Below are positions 45,389 through 55,363 of a stretch of DNA of 64,000 nt, in pieces. The notes below the pieces were generated by a model that saw nothing but the letters and a program-made list of their open reading frames with translations, ran no database searches and was not told where the DNA came from. Every line of letters starts with the position of its first letter. Position 1 is the stretch's first letter. Both the position numbers and the translations under genes were made by a program. Location of the stretch: assembly GCF_963378085.1 (NCBI RefSeq), contig NZ_OY726395.1:4588001-4652000 (forward strand). The letters are read 5' to 3'. This DNA comes from Mycolicibacterium sp. MU0050 (GTDB taxonomy: Bacteria; Actinomycetota; Actinomycetes; Mycobacteriales; Mycobacteriaceae).

Positions 45389-48300
45389 CGGTCCACCTGC
45401 TGCTCGGCGTCCAGCATCGGCCCCCAGACCCGACGGGACAGCGCACCGAGGCGCGTGGTCTCCCCCGGAAACTCCTCCCCCGGCGCGGGCGGGCCCAGCA
45501 GCACCTCCAGCGGCGCGTCCGGCCCCCAGGCCCGACGGTGCGCCGCGGCGTCGTCGTCACCGGGGTATTTGTTCGATTTCCACGCGTACAACGCCGCCCG
45601 GTACGGATCCGCGCGGTTGCGGCGCGCCGCCGCCCAGGCGTGGGAGGTTTTGAGCGGCAACGGAACCGGTTCACACCGGCCGGTATCGTAGATGGCCACC
45701 AACTGCGCGAGCAGCGTGGCGGCAGGCTGGGCGGGGCGGCCGAAGGCGCGCACGGCGACGCCGTTGCCGCCGCGCCGTCCGATGCAGATCGCCGACCAGT
45801 CCCGCTCCGGCGCCGCGGCGGTGAGCGCGAGCAGCCGAATCCAGGACTGCAGCACATGTTTGGGACCCAGAGTCGAGTAGGTGACCGATACGTAACGGTC
45901 GGCGTGCACCGGGTTCACCGTGCCGGTGAGGCGGCGCCCCGCCCCCAGGTCGACGTCGACGTCCACGGCCGCGGCCGCACCGGACCGGAACTCGAATGTG
46001 GTTGCCGCCAGCCGCTTGGCGAGTTCTTGGGTGCGCTGCGCCTTGCGCCACCCCAGCTGACCGGGCGGCAGTTGACCGCGGCGCCACTCGGCGTGCAGGG
46101 CCCATTCGGGATCGCGGCCGCGCAGCAGGTCGTCGAGCATCCGGTTGCCGACACCCCACGCGGCCAGGGCATCGACCTCCACCGGAATCGCGTCCTCGAC
46201 GGCGTCCGCCTCGAACGGCAACGCCACGCCAAAGCTGCGGAAGAAACCCTTCACCGGGTCGTTGAAGAACCCCAGCAGATCCTCGAGCCCGACGTCGCCG
46301 GGTTCCGGCGCGGGCAGGGGAGCCTCGAGAAACCCGGGGGACCGCTCCTCGGCGGGCGCGCCGATCGCCTCGGCGGCCACCAGCGCCGTCGGGTCGAAGG
46401 TGAACGCCGTCGGCTCCCCCAGCTCGCCCGGGGTCACGTTGCGGCTGTCGAACGGTTGCAGCGGATGGTCCACCAGGACGTGCCCGCGCACCGGCGCCGG
46501 GGTGGTGCGGTCCAGCGCGTCGAGAATCTCCGCGAGCGGCACGCACGGCGGGCGGGCCTGTCCGGTGTACTCGTCGGCGCCGGTGTAGGTGATCACCAAC
46601 TTCTCGCCCGCGGCGCTGATGGCGTCCAGCAGCAGCTGACGGTCCTCGGACCGGATATCCCGTTCGCCCACAACGGGATCGCGCGCCAACACGTCGTCGC
46701 CGTCGGGCGCACCGACGCGGGGGAACACGCCGTCGTCCAGCCCCACCAGGCACACCACCCGGTGCGGCACCGACCTCATCGGCACCATGGTGCACACCGT
46801 CAGGCCGCCGCTGCGGAAGTTCGCCCGCGTGGGACGGCCGGACAGGTGACGTTTCAGCAGCGACCGGATGTCGCTGAGCCGCAAGGCGATCGACGCCTGC
46901 GGACCGGCGTCGGCGACCATATCGGCGAACTCGCTGTGCAGTTGGCCCGATTGCCAGCCGTCGGCGGCACCCACCCGGGTGAGCCGGGCCACCCCCTCGG
47001 TGAGCAGGCCCAGCCACTCGGCCAGCGTCCGCGTCCCCGACAGGGAATCCACCGTGCCCTGCAGCCGATCGATGAACTCGGCGAAGCGCCCGGCCAGCTC
47101 GACCCGGTTGCTGCCCACGTCGTCGAGCGGCAGCGTCAGGCCCAGCCAGTCCTGGGAATCGTCGGACATGGCGACCCCGCACAGCACCCGGTCCACCCCG
47201 AAGCGCCACGTGTTGTGCACGAACGCGCCAACCCCGAACGGCTCCCGGTGTTCCTGATCGAAACCCCACCGGATACCGGCTTCCCGCACCCATTCGTTGA
47301 TGGTGTCCAGGTCGTCATCGGTGAAACCGAACCGCGCCCGCACCGGGCCCGCCTCGGCGAGGTTGAGCACTTCGCTGGCAGTGGCGCGGCCGCCCACCAG
47401 ATCCAGCAGGTTCGCGGTCACCGCCAGCAGCGGGTTGGTCTGGACCGGCGAGCGGTCCGCCAGCCGAACCCGCAGGCGTTGCGCCGGATGGCCGTCGCCG
47501 TGGCCGTCGGACTCGCCGAGCCCGAACCCCGCGACGATCAGCGGCGCAAAGGTGTCGATGTCGGGGCACATCACCAGGATGTCGCGGGGCTCCAGCGTCG
47601 GGTCATCGGCGAGCGCGCCCAACAGCACGTCCCGCAGCACGTCGATCTGACGCGCGGGGCCGTGGCAGGCGTGCACCCGCACCGAGCGGTCCGCGGCGGA
47701 GAAGGTCCGGCCCTGCGGGCGCACCGCGTTGGCCGACAGATCGGACTGCAACCAGCCCAACAGGGTGTCGGGTCGAGCTTCGCCGGCGCCGGCCCCGTGG
47801 TCGACCGCGGTCTCCGGCAGCGACTGCTGCAACTCGCGGACGTCGCGCCCCAGCGTCAGCAGCAGCGGGTGACCGCTCTCCGCGACGTCATCGCGCCCCT
47901 CGGCGTCGGCGCGACGCACCCGTCCGGTGCGGTGCTCACCGAGGCTCCGCCACAAGGCGTCACTGGGGTGCGGGATCCACAGGTGCACGTCATGGTGGGT
48001 CGACAGCGCCGTCAACAGTTCGATATCGGTTGCCGCCAGGCGGGTCTGGCCGAACAGCGAGATGCGCGGCGGCAGTTCCGTCGGCTCGGCCCGCAACGCG
48101 GCCACCGCCCGGTCGTGGCGTACGTGCGGCGGGTCGGCCGGCACCCGCCGCACCAGCTGCCGCCACAATTCGGGTTGCCAGCCGAGGTCTGGGTCCAGCG
48201 GGGCGCCGAGGCCGTCGGTGTCCGCGCCGTTGCACCAGTCGATCAACAGCTGGGGACGCTGGGCCGCGTAGGACGCGAACAGCCCGGCCAGCCGGCGGGC

Positions 48301-48756
48301 CACGGCGTACCTACGCCCCAGCCGCAGTTCCGCCTCTTCGCCGCTGCGACCATGCCCGAGATGCTCCGCGAGCGGGCGACACCAGGGCTGTCCCGCCGCG
48401 GCGTCGACGACCTCGAGCAGCGGCCACACCATGCTGTCCGGGGACCACGGGTCGATGTCGTCGGTGCCGGCGAGCTCGGCGATCAGCGAGCGCGGGGAGC
48501 GGAAGGAGACCCCCGCGCAGACACCGTCTTTCCCGCCACCCCGCCCGCCGTCGTTCCCGCCGCCCCGCCCGCCGTCGTTCCCGCCGCCCGCCCCCAACAC
48601 GTGCGCGAGCCGCTGCGACAGCCAGCGTTCCACCCCCCGCGCGGGCACCAGCACCAGTTCCTCGGCGAACGGGTCGGGCAGGGGCGAGGACAGCAACTGG
48701 CCCAACCCGTCGGCGAGCAGGTCCGTGCGTTCGGCACGGTGCAGGTGGAGCGCCAT
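45385..48756 (-). CDS. recC: Exodeoxyribonuclease V gamma subunit RecC
   Basis: This 1123-residue inactive-helicase subunit recognises DNA within RecBCD. The typical start LHLHRAERTDLLADGLGQLL, ELVLVPARGVERWLSQRLAH, CPDIDTFAPLI, and the later RVVCLVGLDDGVFPR and LLLDAISAAGEKLVITYTG are all visible. Residues about 55-77 carry a glycine-rich insertion made of near-identical eight-residue units (GGGNDGGR), encoded by a 24-base minisatellite. This lies in a surface position after the first helicase-like motif. The ATG at 48756 is used; no start in the GC-rich upstream part fits better. It heads the recC-recB-recD operon. Confidence 0.93.
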   Translation of the reverse strand: MALHLHRAERTDLLADGLGQLLSSPLPDPFAEELVLVPARGVERWLSQRLAHVLGAGGGNDGGRGGGNDGGRGGGKDGVCAGVSFRSPRSLIAELAGTDDIDPWSPDSMVWPLLEVVDAAAGQPWCRPLAEHLGHGRSGEEAELRLGRRYAVARRLAGLFASYAAQRPQLLIDWCNGADTDGLGAPLDPDLGWQPELWRQLVRRVPADPPHVRHDRAVAALRAEPTELPPRISLFGQTRLAATDIELLTALSTHHDVHLWIPHPSDALWRSLGEHRTGRVRRADAEGRDDVAESGHPLLLTLGRDVRELQQSLPETAVDHGAGAGEARPDTLLGWLQSDLSANAVRPQGRTFSAADRSVRVHACHGPARQIDVLRDVLLGALADDPTLEPRDILVMCPDIDTFAPLIVAGFGLGESDGHGDGHPAQRLRVRLADRSPVQTNPLLAVTANLLDLVGGRATASEVLNLAEAGPVRARFGFTDDDLDTINEWVREAGIRWGFDQEHREPFGVGAFVHNTWRFGVDRVLCGVAMSDDSQDWLGLTLPLDDVGSNRVELAGRFAEFIDRLQGTVDSLSGTRTLAEWLGLLTEGVARLTRVGAADGWQSGQLHSEFADMVADAGPQASIALRLSDIRSLLKRHLSGRPTRANFRSGGLTVCTMVPMRSVPHRVVCLVGLDDGVFPRVGAPDGDDVLARDPVVGERDIRSEDRQLLLDAISAAGEKLVITYTGADEYTGQARPPCVPLAEILDALDRTTPAPVRGHVLVDHPLQPFDSRNVTPGELGEPTAFTFDPTALVAAEAIGAPAEERSPGFLEAPLPAPEPGDVGLEDLLGFFNDPVKGFFRSFGVALPFEADAVEDAIPVEVDALAAWGVGNRMLDDLLRGRDPEWALHAEWRRGQLPPGQLGWRKAQRTQELAKRLAATTFEFRSGAAAAVDVDVDLGAGRRLTGTVNPVHADRYVSVTYSTLGPKHVLQSWIRLLALTAAAPERDWSAICIGRRGGNGVAVRAFGRPAQPAATLLAQLVAIYDTGRCEPVPLPLKTSHAWAAARRNRADPYRAALYAWKSNKYPGDDDAAAHRRAWGPDAPLEVLLGPPAPGEEFPGETTRLGALSRRVWGPMLDAEQQVDR
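48526..48595. repeat. 24-base minisatellite inside recC
   Basis: About three tandem copies of a 24-base unit (GTCGTTCCCGCC then GCCCCGCCCGCC) lie at 48526-48549, 48550-48573 and 48574-48595, the last incomplete. The unit length is a multiple of three, so changes in copy number would keep recC in frame. Confidence 0.8.
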
Positions 48757-48894
48757 CGCAGCCCAATCTAGAGCCTGGGTATGACGGCGCGGCCGGGGCC
48801 GGGCCGAATCGAGCTGCCACGAAATCGAATCGTCATCCCGAGTCGGCGGTCTGCCCGCGCTTCGGTTGGTAGCTTGGGCAACAGGAGGCCCACG

Positions 48895-50037
48895 ATGACT
48901 GCCCACAGCACCGAACGCAAGCCGGCCGCCGAGCGAGTCGCGGTCCGCTGCGTGGATTCCGATGTCCATCCGACGCCCCGTTCCGGGGAACTGGTGCAAT
49001 ACATCCCGGAGCCGTGGCGCACGAAGTACTTCTCGTCGCACAAGTTCGGCGAGCTGATCTACTACGACGCCCCCGACTACGCGCATTCCTATGCGATGCG
49101 GGTCGACGCCTTCCCCGACGACGGCGAATTCGCCTGCAGCGACCCCGATCTGGCCTTCCGACAGCTGATCATGGAGGCTGGCTCCGACATCGGCATCCTG
49201 GAACCCGCGGCCTACCCGATCCGGCTGCCCGAGGCCGACCACGCCCTGAGCCAGGCGCTCAACTCCTGGCAGGACGCGCACTGGCTGGACTCACACAACA
49301 ACTGGCACCAACGCTGGCGCGGGTCCATCTGCGTGTCCATCGAGGCACCCCACTTGGCGGCCGCCGAGATCGAGAAATGGGCCGACCACCCCTACATGGC
49401 GCAGGTCCTGATCAAGGCCGAACGCCGCCCGGCCTGGGGCGACCCGATGTACGACCCCGTCTGGGCCGCCGCCACCAAACACGACATCACCGTGGCGTGC
49501 CATCTGTCGCGCAGTCACTTCGAGGAGTTGCCAATCCCCCCGGTGGGCTTCCCCAGTTATAACCACGACTTCATGGTCACCTACTCGTTACTGGCCTCCA
49601 ACCAGGTGATGAGCCTGATCTTCGACGGGGTCTTCGACCGCTTCCCCACCCTGCGCTTCGTGTTCGTCGAGCACGCCTTCACCTGGATCCTGCCGCTGAT
49701 GTGGCGCATGGACGCCATCTACGAGGCCCGCAAGTCCTGGCTCGACATCAAGCGCAAGCCCAGTGAATACGTCAAGGACCACATCAAGTTCACCACCCAG
49801 CCGTTGGACTACCCCGAGGACAAGACCGAATTGACCCGGGCCCTGGAGTGGATGGAGTGCGAGAAGATCCTGCTGTTCTCCAGCGACTATCCGCACTGGA
49901 CCTTCGACGATCCGCGCTGGCTGGTCAAGCACCTACCCGAGCACGCCCGCGAGGCCATCATGTTCCGCAACGGCATCGAAACCTACAAGCTGCCCGACAC
50001 CGTCCCGGCGCTCGAGGGCCAGACGCGCGTCTTCTGA
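48895..50037 (+). CDS. Amidohydrolase 2 (ACMSD-like) family metal hydrolase
   Basis: This 380-residue protein fits the amidohydrolase-2 superfamily. VDSDVHPTP has a D-x-H-type metal motif, ITVACHLSRSHFE and FVEHAFTWILPL carry the later metal histidines, and FSSDYPHWTFDDP carries the final aspartate. ACMSD-like members decarboxylate or hydrolyse aromatic and heterocyclic carboxylates; the substrate is unknown. CAGGAGG lies eight bases before the ATG. It is divergent from recC and has no obvious operon partner. Confidence 0.88.
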   Translation: MTAHSTERKPAAERVAVRCVDSDVHPTPRSGELVQYIPEPWRTKYFSSHKFGELIYYDAPDYAHSYAMRVDAFPDDGEFACSDPDLAFRQLIMEAGSDIGILEPAAYPIRLPEADHALSQALNSWQDAHWLDSHNNWHQRWRGSICVSIEAPHLAAAEIEKWADHPYMAQVLIKAERRPAWGDPMYDPVWAAATKHDITVACHLSRSHFEELPIPPVGFPSYNHDFMVTYSLLASNQVMSLIFDGVFDRFPTLRFVFVEHAFTWILPLMWRMDAIYEARKSWLDIKRKPSEYVKDHIKFTTQPLDYPEDKTELTRALEWMECEKILLFSSDYPHWTFDDPRWLVKHLPEHAREAIMFRNGIETYKLPDTVPALEGQTRVF

Positions 50038-50166
50038 GCCGGCCGGGCCCCATCTGGTGGCCACCCAGGAACACTGTTGGCCGCGTCTCATGCTCCTGGT
50101 TGGACAACCGATCCAAGGGGCGAGCGGGTCGCCGGGCAGAGACCACCCTTCCGCCGGCCACCCCGC

Positions 50167-50182
50167 TGTGACGCCTATCACA
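50167..50182. promoter_or_regulatory. Perfect CRP-type site
   Basis: TGTGA-CGCCTA-TCACA is an exact match to the CRP/Rv3676 consensus TGTGA-N6-TCACA. It lies 138 bases before the Cys-rich membrane protein gene and 130 bases after the amidohydrolase stop, so the former is the likely target. The 282-base gap also has a GTATAC-centred palindrome near 50270. Confidence 0.55.
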
Positions 50183-50319
50183 TTTGAAGGTCGCACATCC
50201 TCGCCAGCAGGCGTTTCACCGCCCGTCCCGGCGTGTCGCTGCGCAAAGTTCCCCCGCAACGGGTGTATACGCCTGTGAAACGGGAGACAAGTGGGGTTGG
50301 TTCTGCCACCCTCGTATCA

Positions 50320-50886
50320 ATGAACCCGACTCTGACCGTCCGCCGCCGACTGCTCGTCGTCGGCGCCGTGCTGGCGCTGGTGGCCGCCGCGGTCGCCACG
50401 GTCGTGGCGCTCGACCGGGCCCGGGACTCCTTCATCGCCGAGCACAACCGGCCGTTGGCCGTCGGCGACTGCGTGGTGGTGGACGACACCGACAGCGACC
50501 CGGCGACCCCGGAAGTCCAGGCGCGACGAGCGGACTGCCAGGCGGACCCCAGCTTCACCGTGGGCGCCCTGGCCACCTCGACCGGCGAATGCCCCAGCTC
50601 CGAATATCAGCACTTCCCCGGCCCGGCCGCGGATCGCGTCACGGCAAGCCTGTGCCTGGTGCCGAACCTGGTCGCGGAGCACTGCTACCGCCTGGGCGTG
50701 CCGATCGGCCTGATGGAACGGGCGGACTGCGCGAGCAATCCGGCCGACCCCGACGCGGGGTTGTTGGTGCAGGTCACCCGCCGGTTGGAGGTGCGTGACC
50801 AGCACGCCTGCCCCGCGGTCAGCGGTCAGTACGCCTGGCCGTACCCGTCACCGGCGCGCACCTACTGCACCGCAACCATCTTCTGA
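50320..50886 (+). CDS. Membrane-anchored Cys-rich extracytoplasmic protein
   Basis: This 188-residue protein has a short basic N-terminus, one hydrophobic segment (LLVVGAVLALVAAAVATVVA) and an exported domain with eight cysteines: GDCVVV, RADCQAD, GECPSS, ASLCLVP, AEHCYRLG, RADCASN, QHACPAV and RTYCTAT. Four disulphides are likely. It resembles septum-formation or Lpp-like exported proteins of actinobacteria only in outline; no family is claimed. A perfect CRP-type site is upstream and repeat B copy 2 directly downstream. Confidence 0.75.
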   Translation: MNPTLTVRRRLLVVGAVLALVAAAVATVVALDRARDSFIAEHNRPLAVGDCVVVDDTDSDPATPEVQARRADCQADPSFTVGALATSTGECPSSEYQHFPGPAADRVTASLCLVPNLVAEHCYRLGVPIGLMERADCASNPADPDAGLLVQVTRRLEVRDQHACPAVSGQYAWPYPSPARTYCTATIF

Positions 50887-50894
50887 CCCGTACC

Positions 50895-50961
50895 GAGCCC
50901 AAACTCACCTTTGGGCCGAAAAGTGCGGGGCGACGACGGCATACCGTCGACTTCGGCGTCT
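50895..50961. repeat. Dispersed repeat B, copy 2
   Basis: GCCCAAA-CTCACC-TTTGGGC is followed by CGAAAAGTGCG and ends GTCGACTTCGGCGT. It is the same order and spacing as copy 1 at 40211-40277, with about three quarters of bases identical by eye. It touches the stop of the minus-strand SRPBCC gene. Confidence 0.7.
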
Positions 50962-51419
50962 CAGGCCGGCTGCTCGACGACGTCCTTGATCCGGTTGAGC
51001 GTCTTGGTCATGTCGCGGATGTTGCGCCGTTTGCGCAACTGGCCACCCAGCAACCCGAACAGCGTGGTGAAGATCCCCTCGTTCATCCGGAAGGATTCGG
51101 TGACGTCGGTGCCGCCACCCGCGGGCTCCAGCTGGTAGCGCCAGTTGTTGACCGCCCGATCGCCGAGCAGCACCTCGAATCCGAAGTCGCGGCCGGGCTC
51201 ACACGAGGTGACCCGGCAGGTGGTCCAGTACACCGGGCCGATCTCGTTGCGCCGGACGTGACCACGGAACTTCGCGCCCACCGCGGGTCCGGTGGCGCCG
51301 TCGAGCCACTCCGCTTCGAAGGTCTCCGGGCTGAACTTGCCCGTGTTGCGGACGTCGGCGATCAGTTCCCAGATCTCGTCGGCGGGTGCGTTCATGTGTA
51401 CGGTCACCGAAGCTTGCAT
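50961..51419 (-). CDS. SRPBCC/polyketide cyclase-like protein
   Basis: This 152-residue protein begins with the family's first strand and helix (ASVTVHMNAPADEIWELIAD, RNTGKFSPETFEAEWLDG). It continues with VGAKFRGHVRRNEIGPVYW, SCEPGRDFGFEVLLGD and a long C-terminal helix. These START-like proteins bind hydrophobic ligands; none is evident. The start is ATG 51419. It lies 27 bases after the maltokinase gene on the same strand, and may be co-transcribed. Confidence 0.85.
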   Translation of the reverse strand: MQASVTVHMNAPADEIWELIADVRNTGKFSPETFEAEWLDGATGPAVGAKFRGHVRRNEIGPVYWTTCRVTSCEPGRDFGFEVLLGDRAVNNWRYQLEPAGGGTDVTESFRMNEGIFTTLFGLLGGQLRKRRNIRDMTKTLNRIKDVVEQPA

Positions 51420-51445
51420 CGGCGTTCCCCCATCGGTAGCAGTTG

Positions 51446-52765
<1,320 letters not shown>

Positions 52766-53049
52766 CATCGCCTCGCTTACCCGCCGACGCGGGCACTCAA
52801 TCGCATTGTTGTCCGGACCGCGGGCCCCGAAACTCGGGTTACGTTCGGTCGCCCGCGAACATCGTTGCGCGCGGCGAGGTTTGCTGGACACCACCGCCCT
52901 TGAAAGGACTATATCGACAGGCTAAATTTCTTTCGGTTTCGTAACGCTGAACGTCCTTTGCGCAACCGCACTTCGACACCCGGGCGCATCGCCCACGTTG
53001 TTTACTACCCCGCGCGCCGCGGCGCGCGCCGAACGAGAGCAGGAGAACC

Positions 53050-53508
53050 GTGGGCAACGGTCAGCCAGATGAAGGTGAAGCACAGGTCATCGTCAGCGTC
53101 GCCGACGCCGCCGTGCATATGTTCAACGCGGCGATCGAGGACCTCCCCGAACCGGAGGATCCCGAGTTCCCGCAGCGCGTCGCGGTGGTGTTGACCGGGC
53201 TGCGCAAGCTGGTGGCCTCGCTGAGCCGCGCCGCCGAGCGCAACCGGCCCACGCCGGCGGTCATCATCTCGCTCAGCGGCGTCCGCACCACCTACGACAA
53301 CCTGATGGAGCGCGCCGCCGATGGACCGGGATCGACTCTGGGACAACGGCTTTACGTCGCCCGCACGCGGGCGAAGTTGACCGCCAAGGAGGCGGCCAAC
53401 GGCGCCGGCCTGCGCGCCGACCTGATCCGTGCCATCGAGGAAGAGGAACCGACCACCGAGGAAGAGACCGCAGCGGTCAAGGAGCTCATCGCCGCGCTCG
53501 GCGGCTAG
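53050..53508 (+). CDS. Conserved mycobacterial protein with C-terminal HTH-like segment
   Basis: This 152-residue acidic protein has an N-terminal helical part (VSVADAAVHMFNAAIEDLPE, then PEFPQRVAVVLTGLRKLVAS). The C-terminal part looks like a small XRE-type helix-turn-helix: TLGQRLYVARTRAKLTAKEA, then AGLRADLIRAIEEEEP. I recall similar conserved mycobacterial proteins but no name. GCAGGAG lies before the GTG start. Upstream, an 18-base GC palindrome at 53011-53028 may be regulatory. It converges with the ABC ATPase gene, overlapping by four bases. Confidence 0.75.
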   Translation: MGNGQPDEGEAQVIVSVADAAVHMFNAAIEDLPEPEDPEFPQRVAVVLTGLRKLVASLSRAAERNRPTPAVIISLSGVRTTYDNLMERAADGPGSTLGQRLYVARTRAKLTAKEAANGAGLRADLIRAIEEEEPTTEEETAAVKELIAALGG

Positions 53509-54551
53509 GTCGACACCACCAGGACGGGCACCGGGTCGACCCGCACGTCGACCCGGGTGCCGGGGGTCAGGCGACGGGCGCGCGCCCCGGACATCTGCGC
53601 GACGACGTGCGCGCCTCCGACCATCCGAACCCGCACGCGGGAGACGGGTCCGAGAAAGGCCGTGTCGACGACGACGGCCGCGCCCTCGGGCGTCACCGTC
53701 AGCTGCACCGCCTCGGGTCGTACCAGGGCCGTTCCCACGCCGGTAACCGAGCCGGGCAGCACCGGTACCCGGCTGCCCAGCACCCGCACGGCGCCGTCGG
53801 AGACCCGCGCGGGGACGCGGTTGCTAAGGCCGACGAATTCCGCGACGAACGGTGAGGCCGGCGCCGCGTAGAGCTCGACCGGAGTGGCGATCTGCTCCAG
53901 CCTGCCGCGGTTCATCACCCCGACGCGGTCGGCGACGGCCAACGCCTCCTCCTGGTCGTGCGTGACGAACAGCGTGGTAGTGCCCACCTCGGTCTGCACC
54001 CGGCGGATCTCCTCGCGCAGTTGCACCCGGACCTTGGCATCGAGCGCCGACAGCGGCTCGTCGAGCAGCAGCACCTGCGGCTCGACCGCCAGCGCCCGCG
54101 CCAGGGCTACCCGCTGCTGCTCACCGCCGGACAGTTCGTGGGCGAACTTGTCGCGGTGGCCTGCCAACCCCACCATGTCCAGCATCTGCATGGCCCGGGA
54201 AACCCTGGCGCCCTTGTCCTTTCCGCGCAGCTTCAGCCCGAAGGCCACGTTATCGAGCACCGTCAGGTGCGGGAACAGGCTGTAGGCCTGGAAGACCATC
54301 CCCATGTCGCGGCGGTTCGGAGGGACGGTCGTGATGTCCTTGCCGGCGACCGACACCCGGCCGGAGGTGGGCTCCTCGAGCCCCGCCAGGATGCGCAGCG
54401 CGGTGGTCTTGCCGCAGCCCGACGGCCCCAACAACGCAACCAGTTCGCCGGGTGCCAGCCGCAAACTCAGGCCGTCGAGGGCGCGGACGCTGCCGTAGGT
54501 CCGGGTGAGCGCGCTGACCTCGACGGCCACCGCGGCCGACCGCCGGCTCAT
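53505..54551 (-). CDS. ABC importer ATP-binding protein (PotA/FbpC-type)
   Basis: This 348-residue ATPase has Walker A LLGPSGCGKTTALRIL, Q-loop MGMVFQAYSLFPHLTV, signature HELSGGEQQRVALARAL, Walker B LLLDEPLSALDAKVR and H-loop VTHDQEEAL. A C-terminal TOBE domain contains RPEAVQLTV. It belongs to the CUT1-like group for polyamines, ferric iron, thiamine or phosphonates. It is last in the operon SBP-permease-permease-ATPase; its ATG overlaps the upstream permease stop. Confidence 0.92.
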   Translation of the reverse strand: MSRRSAAVAVEVSALTRTYGSVRALDGLSLRLAPGELVALLGPSGCGKTTALRILAGLEEPTSGRVSVAGKDITTVPPNRRDMGMVFQAYSLFPHLTVLDNVAFGLKLRGKDKGARVSRAMQMLDMVGLAGHRDKFAHELSGGEQQRVALARALAVEPQVLLLDEPLSALDAKVRVQLREEIRRVQTEVGTTTLFVTHDQEEALAVADRVGVMNRGRLEQIATPVELYAAPASPFVAEFVGLSNRVPARVSDGAVRVLGSRVPVLPGSVTGVGTALVRPEAVQLTVTPEGAAVVVDTAFLGPVSRVRVRMVGGAHVVAQMSGARARRLTPGTRVDVRVDPVPVLVVST

Positions 54552-55363
54552 GCGGGTGCCCCCACGGCCGGTGCCACCGCCGTCCGCCGCGACCCGCGAC
54601 CACGGCGGACCAGCAGCGAAAGCGTGAGCAGCAGGGCGAATCCGAACAGCAGCACCGCCAGCGAGGCCGCGACCGAGGTGGGCCCGTCGCTCTTGCCGAT
54701 CGCCACGATCTGCACCTGCAGGGTCTCGTATCCGGACAGCGACGCGATGGTGTACTCGCCGAGCACCACGGCGATCGAGATGAACGCCGCCGACAGCACA
54801 CCGGCCCAGATGTTGGGCAGCACCACCCGTACCACCGTGGTGGTCCATCCGGCGCCCAACGACCGGGCTGCCTCGGTGAGCGTGGGCAGGTCGATACCCG
54901 TCAACGCCGAGTCGAGGGCTCGATAGGCGAACGGCAGCACCAGGATGACGTAGACGAAGGTGAGCACCAGTGCGGATTCGCCGAGCAGATAGGTCACCCA
55001 CAGGTAGACGTTGCGCAGGCCCACCACGATCACCAGGGCCGGAATGGCCAACGGCAGCAGGCACAAGAACTCGATCAGCCCGTTGGCCCACGGTGCGCGC
55101 AGCCGCACCCAGATCATCGTCGGCACCAGGAGCGCCAACATGACCACGACGGTCAGCACGGCGATCAGTACCGACACCACGATGGCGGAGTACAGCGCGT
55201 TGTCCGCCAACAGGTTCGACCACGCCGCAGCGGTGCGGCCCGCGCCGCGCAGGTTGCGGGTGGAGAAGTCCGCCATGGCGTAGAGCGGGAACAGGAAGAA
55301 GAGGGCGAACAGCACCGTGAGGGCGGTTCGAATCGTCTTGGCGCGCGGGGTCATCGGGGTCAT
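54548..55363 (-). CDS. ABC importer permease 2
   Basis: This 271-residue binding-protein-dependent permease has about six hydrophobic segments. The EAA loop, reading TLTEAARSLGAGWTTTVVRVVLPNIWAG, contacts the ATPase. MTPMTPRAK at the N-terminus precedes LTVLFALFFLFPLYAMADFS. It is coupled by a four-base overlap to both permease 1 and the ATPase gene. Confidence 0.9.
   Translation of the reverse strand: MTPMTPRAKTIRTALTVLFALFFLFPLYAMADFSTRNLRGAGRTAAAWSNLLADNALYSAIVVSVLIAVLTVVVMLALLVPTMIWVRLRAPWANGLIEFLCLLPLAIPALVIVVGLRNVYLWVTYLLGESALVLTFVYVILVLPFAYRALDSALTGIDLPTLTEAARSLGAGWTTTVVRVVLPNIWAGVLSAAFISIAVVLGEYTIASLSGYETLQVQIVAIGKSDGPTSVAASLAVLLFGFALLLTLSLLVRRGRGSRRTAVAPAVGAPA

Noticed and set aside
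53011..53028. An 18-base GC palindrome before the gene at 53050
   Set aside because: Made only of CG and GC steps, so it may reflect composition; no second copy was seen.
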